Of a stretch of 64,000 bases of DNA, positions 48,100 to 58,771 are shown in pieces; the stretch's first letter is position 1, and each line of letters opens with the position of its first letter. The notes beneath the pieces are model-generated. The model was not told the origin of the DNA. It saw only the letters and a list, made by a program, of their open reading frames with translations, and did not search any database. This DNA comes from Mariannaea sp. PMI_226 (taxonomy: Eukaryota > Ascomycota > Sordariomycetes > Hypocreales > Nectriaceae). Position numbers and translations under genes: made by a program. The stretch lies in the NCBI GenBank assembly GCA_024336345.1, contig JANFOG010000005.1, positions 806,001 to 870,000 of the forward strand, read 5' to 3'.

Positions 48100-49665
48100 A
48101 AAAGGGCGGCGAGCATTAAATGCCAATGAATAAGTCGGACCACGCTTGCGAGACACAGATCATGGTCAATACAGGAATCATCTCTCCACAGCATCACATG
48201 GTGTTTTTCTTCTTCTCCTTCCGGGCATCATTCAATTTTTCCCCCGTCTCCATGTCGACATTCAAAGAGTTTCGTCAGAAATGCAGCTGCGCCACTTCAA
48301 ATCGATAGATTACTGTAGGCTGACAGAGGTTTTGGCCACAAGGGAGATGCAAGAAAGCCTCGTATGTGCGCTAGCCTTCTCAGCTTCTGTAGCGCCATCC
48401 GATACACGGAAACTGCCTGCGTTGGACCGTTCATGTATTTCACATATCTTAGTAATATACGGAGTAGGTATTATGTAGTTCGTGTGCCTTGCCTTCTGGT
48501 CAGCAAACACACCGCTACACCACCGCACACATGATAACACATTTCCCCAATTACTTACTGCCTTGGGCTTGTCAGCAAGAGGGAAAAAAACAATTGCTTC
48601 GGGCTCCAAATCAATAAACCAGGGTCTCGAACAACAAGCTTCTTAACGTGGGTCGGGTGGGAACCGTTACAGTCTCAAGTGGAGAAGCCACTCGCCAGGA
48701 TCGCAATACATATTGGTGTCTCAGAACATGTCCCAACCCATGTTTGATGATCGCCGACATAGCGGCTTGTGTATGAAATGTCTTGACCAAAGCTGGAATG
48801 TTTTCCGTTGGCCAAGATTACATCTTCGAAATTAATCTTCTATCTAGTTACCATCCAGATTGCTACGTATGAGAACGAATATTATCCACCCTCATCGCTG
48901 ATGTGCAATGGTCGTCTATTCACATTTGTCAACAGATTCGCAACTCGTCAATTTCTAGCTTGCCACCTCACCACCTTAAATTGGAATAAGCTGACGCTCC
49001 ACAGAAAGCACAGCCTATTTTACTGCATTGCAACCAACCGTTGCCTCATTGCCTTTAGCCTCCACGGAGTAGTTTCGGTTCTGGTCCTCGCTTCATGTTT
49101 TCGTTGCGACTTTCTCTTTCGGATGCGATTTCGCCTCTGCATCATCATCATGGCTGTGGTTTCGGATCTTTCCAGACCAGCCTCAAACGTATAAATGGAT
49201 ACAAAAATAGTTTCTCAATGGAACAAAGCGTGTGCAACCTTGTCTCCGACTTTGATCTGTCCACTTACTTTGAAACCTAGACTTGGCTTTGGCCTCATGT
49301 ATCGTTCTTCTGAGTATTCTACGTTCCACTGCTGTCATTATCCTCTTGACAATCATGACGTCAATCTTCGCTTTTCATCGAGGAATAAAGTCTATCATTA
49401 GTTCTCAATGGCAAAATGGCGTGCCCAGACCCCGCAAAGTCCAGTCATGGAATTAGATTCCTAGATAGACCCTATAAATGGCATAACCTTCGTAGATTTC
49501 AGCTGTAAACGTCTCTCAGTGCTCGCCCAGTCCTTCCCGTTTCCCTCATGACGTAAACCATAGTCAAAGGCATTTCAGGACTTGCGCACTTCCTCTTAAC
49601 CAGGCACCTAGAACACACTCGTCTCTATCTATATTCTTCTGGTATGCATCTGGAGTGGTAATGTA
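46580..49665. other. Intergenic between sso1 promoter and MEMO gene 3' end
   Basis: About 3.1 kb. The right side of sso1 is CT-rich on the coding strand (46800-46940). An A28 run lies at 48070-48097 and TACGGAGTA is at 48458. No gene is supported. Confidence 0.6.
48070..48097. repeat. A28 homopolymer
   Basis: Uninterrupted run of 28 A in intergenic DNA. Confidence 0.9.
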
Positions 49666-50694
49666 TTATGCCACAGCGTATGCAGACACATAGCTGACGC
49701 TCATGTCATCTGGGGAATTCACCAAATTACTACGGTCATATTGAATGACGTTGAACTTCCCTTTGCCTTTGTATCCAGGCTCCTTGCCTAGCAATTCCAA
49801 TGCTGCTAACATGACCCCAATCGGGTGTCGTCCACAAACCGTATTCTTTGTCTGGCGGAGAGTAGCAAGAAATGCATCATGACTGCCACTCTCGACAGCA
49901 GTCATAGCTGCTTCATCAATCACCCGGATAGTCTCATGAATTGGCGGACCGTTTGGCCTCGGATCTCCACTTCGCAGCCTTCTCAGATCGGTTGTGCTGT
50001 TTGTAGGGGAGTATACCGAGTAAGAAAATTGTCTGTCACCCCAATGGCAAAAGTCAGAGCTGATCACAAACGCGTTCTCAGGATCTTTGATGAATGGGAG
50101 CAAGGCAGTGCCAATCTCCTTTTCATCCCGGCCATTGTTCGACCCAATCAATATCGGCACAATTGGTGGGAAATTCTCCTCCGAGCCAAATGTTTGCTCG
50201 AGGCGCAAGTACAGATACGGCATATGCATCTCAAGAGAGTGTTCTGCGATCTCATTTCTTCGAGGCATATCATCCAGCTGGGCCGCATCCTTGACCTGCT
50301 TCGCTGTATCTCGATCGATTGTCAGGTCGCCGAATGGTGTAGAGTACTTGTCAAAGGTTGTCATCGCGCCGCCCTCGAATCCGTATGTGTGTGAAGGGCC
50401 CAAAACAAAAACTCGCTTCGCCTTACTGAGATCAAGTGCCTTGTACGCCCATGCAGCACAAGCGCCTGAGAAGTCGTAGCCAGCATGGCTAACACCACAG
50501 GAATGAGTCTATTGCCATGAACCTCGGACAAAGTGTACTCACGGAGCGATCACAATTCGGGCACTTTGAATAGGCAACGAAGTCCCAGCTATGGCTTCAG
50601 GGACTTCGGCCATAAAGCTACCAAGCATGTCCTTCAGCACAACCGGGTCGGATTCGTACCAACTGCCGGCTTTGGCGGCAGGTCTAGTCGCCAT
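49666..50694 (-). CDS. MEMO1/Mho1 family protein
   Basis: Exons 50694..50543 and 50488..49666; a 54-nt intron (50542..50489). The product is 324 residues, close to yeast Mho1 and human MEMO1. The start reads MATRPAAKAGSWYESDP, the family N-terminus. Across the intron comes IVIAPHAGYDFSGACAAWAY, the conserved loop with its His, then VLGPSHTYGF. Later parts show EHSLEMHMPYL and VISSDFCHWGDRQF, the segments that shape the shallow metal-binding pocket with the conserved His and Cys residues. MEMO proteins are related in fold to class III extradiol dioxygenases and are tied to redox and cell-motility signalling; the fungal role is poorly defined. No signal or membrane segment. Four CCTAAGGTA motifs lie 130-300 bp upstream. 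Confidence 0.94.
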
Positions 50695-51271
50695 GATGTC
50701 GATCTAACCCGAGTAGTTTGCTTCCTAAAAAATTAGACCAGCGCAACTCAGGGGTGAAGTGTTCATAAACGTCTCAAGAAGAAAAAAATTGAAGGTTGAA
50801 CACCTTAATGGTGGTAAAGCTTCAAGCTTCCTAAGGTATGCCATCTCATGACATGACCCCGCTCTAAGGCGGGGTAGTGCCTGCCGTGCATGAAGTGATG
50901 ATACATGACAGCCTAAGGTATCATTGGAACTTGGCACTCCTAAGGTACCTATCTACTGTAAAAGTTCCAGGTCAGTTGGAGACTTACCTTAGGTGCCACA
51001 TGCGGCCGGGCTGGCATAGGAACTGAACAGGTGATGAATGACTAGCGCATTAATCGAAGATGGCGGGGTTGGGGTCGTTCAATGGGGCAATAAATCTCAA
51101 AGTCAACAGCAAGTGAGGGCTTCTGAGTAGCTTATTCAATGATTGCGAAAATGGAGATAAATCTATCCTAAATATATTATTCTAATGATATGCATATCGT
51201 GTGGTCCTTCCTGTGCCAAATTCACCATAGCAGACGCGTAGGGTGGTCTGAATTATCACAATACGTCTCCT
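50695..51271. promoter_or_regulatory. MEMO gene upstream region with CCTAAGGTA motif cluster
   Basis: CCTAAGGTA occurs at 50830, 50912 and 50939 and inverted at 50985, within 165 bp. The cluster is upstream of the MEMO gene start and downstream of the HeLo-like gene. It could be a set of transcription factor sites, but short TAGGTA-like words occur elsewhere in the window too. Confidence 0.4.
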
Positions 51272-53487
51272 TTAGCCATCTACCCACGACCCAGGCATAA
51301 TCATGCTTTCTCTATCGATCAAATCCCAAAATTGATTGGCCATCCATTCAAATTCGGGAGCCCATATAATTCTCCAATCAGCAGGGCTTGGTCCAAAGAT
51401 AAGGTCCAGCATTCGAATGGGAACCCAATGATTCTCGTTGTATCCTTCTTCTTGGTCCCTTCCGACCCTAAGTCCTCTTAGAGTCTCGACACCGCGGGAA
51501 ATAACATTCCGGACTACGCTCCTCGAGGAATTGATTGCATCAGCGTCCAGTGCACCCCTCATATGAGTCTTAAGGAGTTGCCTTTCGTGTTGGCCGTAAT
51601 CGATGAGGTCAACGCCCGCCTGCTGAAGATCGGAGACCCATTGCTGCAGAGTAAGCTGAAAGGCTGTATCCCAGTGAGTAAAAGAAATATCAGGGGAAAT
51701 ATAACATAGGACACCCCCAATAACAGATACAAGTGGAGTTCCTCGCCAAATAGGGACCTGGTGCGTGTCCCAGGGGGTTATCGTCTCGATGCAGTGCAAA
51801 TCTTCCGGGTGAGAAACCATCACCACTTTTTGAACGAGCCTGCTCCAACCTTCATGATACTTCGGACCTTGGAGCCAGGCTCTTCTATAAGGGAGATTTA
51901 CGTCTGCAAAGCGCGATCCCAGCGCGATAGCCATGGAGTGAACAAGTGATAGTCTATCATGTGTGGATGCCTGTACATCAGAGGCTGTTACCTCGTTGTT
52001 GTCTGTAAGGAGACTTAGTAACGTCGATTGGGATTTGACAATGAAGCTTCCAAGTCGAAAAGCCTCCAGGCGGTTTCGAAGAGGCCCCGGGTACCACTTT
52101 GGCAGGAACCTCTTGCGAAATGTTGTAATGAATTCGTCGCCCATGGCCCATTCTTGAAGATAGTCAAAGAGTTGCAGGACGAGATTGCTCTCTGGGTCTT
52201 CCAGATGTGAGTGGAACAGTGTTACAATCCTTTCCCAATGGTCTTCCACTGCAGTAGTTTCGTCTTGCCGGTTTGCATTGTTTGGCCAGAAAACAAACTG
52301 TGCTACGGGGCTCCTACTCAATGATTAGCGCACAATGGCTCTTTGTCTTTTCTTGGACATACTCACTCATGGGCACCTTCGACCAAACACTCTTGTAACC
52401 CAAAATTAAGCAGTAGTTGACACATTTCGTACTTTTTACTCCTTGCAGCATGCTATTACCTTAGTGACGCTCTAGGCAGATGATATAAAGGTAGACTTAC
52501 ATGTAAGAGTGAGGACCCATCTTCATCTCGATCGAAAGGGGACGCCTGCCGGGTTCTGAACAGCTCTAAAACGCCTGGTTTATCACCCGCTTGTACTCTT
52601 CTCATAATTTCCGATTTGTATGGAATGACATTATAAATTCTGTAGCTGTAGGTCCATCCTGCCAGACTCGGTCTAGAATCGAACTCGAATACGGACTGTG
52701 ATAGCCAGCTAGGCCATTGCAGATAAGCTTTCCAGGCCCCGGTGCTTGATCTGGATGCTAAGGCAAACCGTCCTAGTTTTGATGGAGCGTAAGATCTTGT
52801 TGTATTCGGTAACATTTTCGATCGGCGGACTAATGACTTGTTCTCCGTCGCGTTTCGGCCAAGTCTCTCTTCGTCTTCACTATCTTGCTCATCACCATCG
52901 GCACACCTCTTTGTGTCTTTCATTTGTTTCAAATAAGGCATCATATCGGTCATAATCTGTTTTGATATAAGTCCTGGACTTTGCCTTATAATAGCCCTTT
53001 TCTGAGTCAGTATGGTCAACAGGGTGCAGTTTTGTCTTGTGCATGCTCACATCTGGTACACCTGAAGAGTCATCTGTAACAACTCTGATGACCGAGCCAA
53101 CTTCTTCTGGTATTGCTCAAGGGTATCCTTCTTGAGGGTGATCTTGACCAACGTTACTTTCTTCCGAATCCCTTTCTTAGAATTTATCCGGGTGTTCATG
53201 TCCTCAATCAAATTGTGAAGGGCCTTGTAGGCAAGTCTTGCCATGCCAAGGATCCGTCTAGCCGATTGTTCGTTCCGAAAATGAGTGTGACCGTCTAGTT
53301 GTAATTCATCCTCAATCTCTTCAAAAAGCGCCCCGTGGACCTCCATTTCCGAAAGCATGTCACGAACTTCATCGGGGAGGTTTTGAACTTGTTCCCATAG
53401 CTGGCCAGCTATGACTATACTGTTTGCGATTTGCGTGGCAAGCTGTATAATTGCAATAATACTAGCAGCGGCACCAAGTGCTTCCAT
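51272..53487 (-). CDS. HeLo-like/SesA-type N-domain protein with ankyrin-type repeat
   Basis: Exons 53487..53062, 53001..52501, 52452..52367 and 52313..51272; introns of 60, 48 and 53 nt; 684 residues. The N-terminus MEALGAAASIIAIIQLATQ followed by helices up to about residue 140 resembles the fungal N-terminal domains of STAND/NACHT proteins (HeLo-like or SesA-like). There is no NACHT or P-loop. The middle part, KAYLQWPSWLSQSVFEFDS and ASPFDRDEDGSSLLHHAARS, leads to one recognisable ankyrin repeat formed by splicing exon 2 to exon 3. The last 340 residues are Trp-rich and of unknown fold. Such N-domains can be membrane-active or signalling modules in fungal allorecognition and cell death, so a role in non-self recognition is possible but not shown. 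The last acceptor has two choices three bases apart (GAG/TAG); exons are small and their borders are the weak point. Confidence 0.75.
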
Positions 53488-56004
53488 TTTTCTGAACGGT
53501 TAGGGATAAGGGCAGTAGGGGCACACCGTAAATCACGGCTTTATTGTCGATATGCTTGGAGTCCACGGGGCCTAGGAAAGACGGAAAATGGAAATAGAAA
53601 TATAATCCTACAAGGAGCATCTGCCAAGCAAGCAGGAAGGCTGACTGCCTTATGAAGTGGCACTGCTTTAAACTGAAGGCCCATGGCCCTGTCAAGTAAT
53701 TGAATGTTACCACAGTTGGGAGGGACGCCGCAGAACTGGGCAGGTTTCAGGAACACAGCCGAAAGTGATGGATCATTCGTTGCGAGGCAGCCATGTCGGG
53801 GGTAGTTCAGCGCGTAGAACCAACACTCATTATGCTGGGCGGCAAGGGAATTCACATTCTTGGCAGCCCCCATGGTAGTCCTTGGAAAATCTTCTTACAA
53901 CGCCCGCCTTATTACTTCAGGACCATTATTAGCGTGTCAACGAGGCCGTGTGGGAGAGTGCAGAGTACAGAAGTCTAGGATGTGGATTGCCTAGTTGACA
54001 CAAGTCTCTTTATTGTAGGACAAGTAGTCAATGTTTTATTTTGAAAGCATGAGAGTAGTAGGGTGGAAGAAGTGGAGTTTTTGTGCCTGTATCTCTGTGC
54101 AGCAACATTGGTGCCCCAGACAGGGCCCCTGGCTGGGCGCAGCTCTTTAAGAGTGTTGGTTGCTTGGCTATTTTCCATTTTCAAGGAGAAGATCTCCCTT
54201 ATATGGACTAGCTAGTTGAGAGCTGTCCCATAGTGGGAGAGGAGTTTTTGCTGTTGTTGACTACTCCCAGCGCGAAATACGCCATGACGAACATCCTCAA
54301 TGACCAGTTGGTAATATAGTATTCAGAGCAGAACTGAGATTTTGACCCACGAATTACATGGAAGGGCCTCAGGATGTCAGTTTGTCGTGGACGTGTCAGG
54401 TGCATCGGGCTCATAATCCCTGCAAGTCATAACAGCGGGGGGAATAGTGGCGCCTGACGAATAGACTCTTTGCAAGGCGGTTGCGTGCATATCATCGGCT
54501 CAGAAGAGTCAAACGCTGAGAGCGAGTATGCAAGCGCATACAGGAAATACCATGAAAAAAAAAAAGAGATGCTGTAGTTTATCAGTACATTTGGCTTGTC
54601 CAATTACAAAGGTTAGCCTTTCTGGCAAGCTTGGAGGATGTATCACTTCTTTTCTGCTGCTGAATGGAGATATCGTGTATGGCCGAGGTCGCGTACCTGG
54701 TTACCGAATACCAAAGAAATCGTTGACAGATTGTTAATACTGGGCCTTGAGTCATTGCCAGTTTGATCAGATGATATGTTGCCGTGCTTCTAAGAGATGC
54801 CCGTTGAGACTAACATGTTGCCACTTTATTTACGGTATAAGTTTGCACCAACGTGATGGACAGTCTCTACGCAGAGAAAATCAATTAGTAGAAGTATTGA
54901 TGCTTGACATTAAACTACGCGATGTGCTACACAGTAGAGCTAGATTCTGTTGCTGGAATGTGCCATTGTTACCTAGTTTTGGGGTGGCTGCAGGTGGCTG
55001 CAGTCTATATATATATCAAGTGCCACAAAGAGCCATGTCATTCGTACAAAGTCCAGATAGCACCAGACAAAATGGACCTGACTTTCCGGCATGTTCCTTG
55101 CCATCGGTAACCACATACCTAAGCAAGCATACACTATCAATTGCCTCAGCTCGCCACCACGGCCGGTCCGAATCCAAACACTGCCACAATTTGACTAGGT
55201 CGTTGCAATCTAGTCTTGAGTGCTCCATACGTTGCATAGTCCCGAGAGTACCTTACCTAGCTATACCTCAATAACAATCAACACACGTCATTGCCATTCC
55301 CATTCAGAAATGCATGGCAAGGAGATCAGGTCTCTCTGATAATAATCTGTCCTTTTTATCTTTTCCACGCCTCCCTCCATCCCTCAACTTCAGCTGCCTG
55401 ATCCAGCTTCATTTATTCCCTCTTATCTCTCCCCCATCATATTGAATTTCTTTGTGTCTTACTTCGAGACAAAGCACAGAGATAGGTACATGTAGATCTC
55501 AGTGGCATGAGGTGGAATTGTCTCGTTCAGTCAGCTTCCCGTGCCCCATTGCCCCGTTCTCCACTACAGGTACTCTGCTTTTCAGCGCCCTCTTGTTGTG
55601 TGTACTCAGCAACAGGTACCATAAGCATACCATAAGCACCATACAGTACCTTATCAAGCATTCTACCCAGGTACCTTTTTTTTTTTGGTCCCCTTCCCCT
55701 TGTCCAATTCCCTTTTATTGGAACCGATCCCAGACAATTGAGCGTGCAGCCCAGCAAGTTCACGGGTTTAGTCGATCCGTCGCATTCCGTCATCGCAAAG
55801 ACTGAATCACTCGCGCCTCCCCGCCCGTTACGAACAACCCAAACCCTCTTTTTTTTCTTCCCTTTTATCCTCATCCTCCTCGTCATCCTCCACCACTCTC
55901 TCATCCTTTCGCCTTTGCTGCCACCAATTCGCTCCCGAGTCGCTTCGCTTTGGTACTTGTATATTTTGTCGCGCCGTATCCTGGCGCCTGCACCATTCTT
56001 CGCC
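53488..56004. other. Divergent intergenic region between the HeLo-like gene and the Zn transporter
   Basis: About 2.5 kb. A possible solo-LTR-like segment lies near 53981-54107. CT-rich leader sequence precedes 56005. A 175-codon plus frame at 54747 shows no protein-like pattern. Confidence 0.55.
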
Positions 56005-57800
56005 ATGGGCATCTTACAGAAGATGGCCTGGTCCAAGAGCACCCGGATCAAGGTGATGATTGCACTCGACACGGCCTTCTTCTTCCTCGAGCTCATCACC
56101 GGCTTCCTTGCGCACTCGCTTGCTCTGATGGCCGATGCCTTTCACATGGTTAGCCATCCCCTGCGAGACCGAATTTCTTCTCATTGACTGACCAATCTCC
56201 CTAGCTAAATGACATCATTTCCCTCATCATTGGTCTCTGGGCCGTTTCCGCTGCACAAAAGGCAACCACCGACGAATTCACTTTTGGTGTAAGTTTTTGT
56301 TCCTGCGTCAGCCTCCTTCCACCTCGATCAATATTTAACTAATCCAATTTCCAGTGGGTTCGCGCTGAAATTCTCGGCGCTTTCTTCAATGCCGTCTTCC
56401 TTATTGCCCTATGCGTCTCAATCGTCCTCGAGGCCCTTACCCGATTTATCGAACCTCCAGAGATCGACAATCCCAAGATGATGCTCATTGTCGGTTCTGC
56501 CGGCCTCTTCTCAAACCTCCTTGGCTTCGTTGTCCTTGGCGGTCACGGCCACTCCCACGGACATTCCCACGACGATCATGATCACGACGAACACGCACAC
56601 GACGAGGAAGAGGGGGGAGTTGACCATTCCCACGAATCTCCCGCTGATGAAGCGCTCCGGATTCGATTCGACGAACAACAACAGCGACACCGCAGAGAGG
56701 GATCAAGCGCCGCAGGCAGTCGTCTTTCTGCCCTCTCCCGAAGTCGCGACCGCCGTCATTCCAGCCGGAGTGGCCACTCCCGTCTGGCCAGTTTTGAAGA
56801 TATGAGCATTCATCCTGCCAGCTTCCGCCAAGAGATCATCGCCGCCAGCATGCCAGCCACTGCTGAATCTCCCAGTGATAGTGACACTGATATGGATGCC
56901 TCCTTCAACGCCGGGGATGCAGAGGCGAATGAAGAGTCGCCCCTCCTCCAGGGCGTCAAGAAGGGCAGCAGCCCCCTCGGTACTCATAAGCGGCCTGCAC
57001 ATTCTCATTCTCGACCGGCTTTTGGTCGCCCACGACGCGATTCAAGCATCCACGATGGACATAACCACACGCTGCCTCGAAAGTCAAAGAAGGGTGGACA
57101 TGGTCATGACCATGGTGATATGGGCATGAATGCCATGATCTTGCATGTCATTGGTGATGCCCTTGGAAATATCGGTGTTATGGTCACAGCTCTCATCATT
57201 TGGCTCACCGATTGGCCTGGCAAACTATATGCTGATCCCGCTGTTTCACTCTTTATTACCGCCATCATTCTCAATACCTCCATCCCTCTTACTCTTGCTA
57301 CTGCCCGTGTCCTTCTTCAGGCAACTCCTGAGCACATCAATATCCAAGACATTCGCCAGGATATTGAAGCACTGCCTTGTGTCATAACCTGCCATCACAT
57401 CCACGTCTGGCAGCTTTCCGACACAAAGCTCGTCGCCAGCATGCATATTCAAGTGTCCTTCCCCATCGACTCACAAGGGGGTGAGAAATACATGCAGTTG
57501 GCTCGTCGAGCTCGCAAGTGCCTCCATGCCTATGGAATTCACAGCGCCACTATTCAGCCCGAGTTCTGCCTAGACCAAGAGCACTTGCACGAAGAAGAAG
57601 CAGCCGCTCTCACTCTTGACGGTGGCGCTGACGGAACCAAAGGCGGTGTCTGCCTCCTTGAGTGTGTTGATGACTGCCGTGGTAAGAGCTGCTGTACTAA
57701 TCTCGAGGCGTCATCCCGGGGATCGTCTACCCGACGTGCTAGTGAGTCTTCGGTGGATGCTGCAGACCCTGATGGCCAGAGCCACAACCACGATCATTAG
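56005..57800 (+). CDS. zrc1: Zinc/cation diffusion facilitator, Zrc1/Cot1 type
   Basis: Exons 56005..56148, 56205..56288 and 56355..57800; introns of 56 and 66 nt. The product is 557 residues. Six helices are expected: the first four around MIALDTAFFFLELITGF, MADAFHMLNDIISLI, WVRAEILGAFFNAVFLIAL and MMLIVGSAGLFSNLLGF. Zn-binding residues appear as MADAFHMLND in helix II and HVIGDALGN in helix V. A His-rich loop (HGHSHGHSHDDHDHDEHAHD) follows helix IV, with a long Ser/Arg linker. The cytosolic C-terminal domain has CHHIHVWQLSDTKLVASMHI. Cys-rich LLECVDDCRGKSCC and a final HNHDH lie at the end. In yeast, Zrc1 moves Zn2+ into the vacuole in exchange for H+. The extra Cys/His tail may act in metal sensing; this is inference. 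Start MGILQKMAWSKSTRIK is family-like. Confidence 0.96.
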
Positions 57801-58771
57801 ATTTTTTTTTTCCCCTCCTACATCGGTTCTAGTACTTACACCCTTTTGTTATCGAGCGCATACCGGGATTTGGTAGATATCCCCTCATGGAACTTCGTCT
57901 CCGCTGTGGAATAATAAGCGGTCACGTCAAAATCCAGGAGCCAAACAAAAAAGGCGTCGTTCATTACTTCATTGACAAAAAGATATGGCGTACTTGTGCT
58001 TTTTTTTTCTCTTTTTCTTTTTTTTTTTTCATCTTTTTAGCTTGGTACAAGCTTGGTTGGGCAAATGGCGGTTGAGCATACGTCTAGTTATCAGTCTTTG
58101 AAGACCAGTTCTAATGTACGATGGATAAGGGGATTGTGTTGTTTTTATTGAATCACTGTATATTACTAGCCCCCTATCTACAACCCTTTGCTCTTTATTA
58201 GAAGAGAAAGAGGGACTACGGAACGGCCAATCGCTCGGTTCTGTGGCAAAGCGTCCTGGGATTTAGCCCAATAGCGTCGAAATCAATGGGAATCACCATC
58301 GTCTTCTATTATAACAAGTATACCTGTCTGTACCTTATTGTTAGATGCAAAAAGCGGGAGAGAATGTTGATAATAGTACAAAAACGAGCTTTGCCTTGGA
58401 TTATAGATCAGGTTCAGCAATAGGAATGAGGTTTTTATATTCTTGCTATTGAAAGAGTGCAAACATTTTTTGCTTCATTCTCTGTTCCTTCTTTTTACAC
58501 ATGAGACTAAGTCGAGATATCCTCTCTGGCCAAAATGCGGCAGAGCATTCTATGTGAGTGGTATGTTTCTGCCCTCTCCCGCCATCCCCCCTTTTCTTGA
58601 ACCCAAACCCCGACACCAAATAGTCCAATGGAATCAATCCAAAATATATAACTTTCCCCATCTCTCTCCGTATTTTTTCCGACCCTCTATTTTTTCCTTT
58701 CTCATTTATCATGAATTATATGTATACAATAAAGTAAGTACATCTGATAGACAGGCATACAATGTCGTGTT
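57801..58771. other. Intergenic between convergent zinc transporter and DnaJ genes
   Basis: T-rich 3' sequence (57800-57815, 58000-58035). No gene seen. Confidence 0.6.

Noticed and set aside
48808..49194. 128-codon plus frame with hydrophobic stretches
   Set aside because: AT-rich spacer; Cys/Phe-rich random composition and no start context or homology.
54747..55274. 175-codon plus-strand frame
   Set aside because: No recognisable domain and composition unlike neighbouring genes; overlaps other open frames of similar quality.
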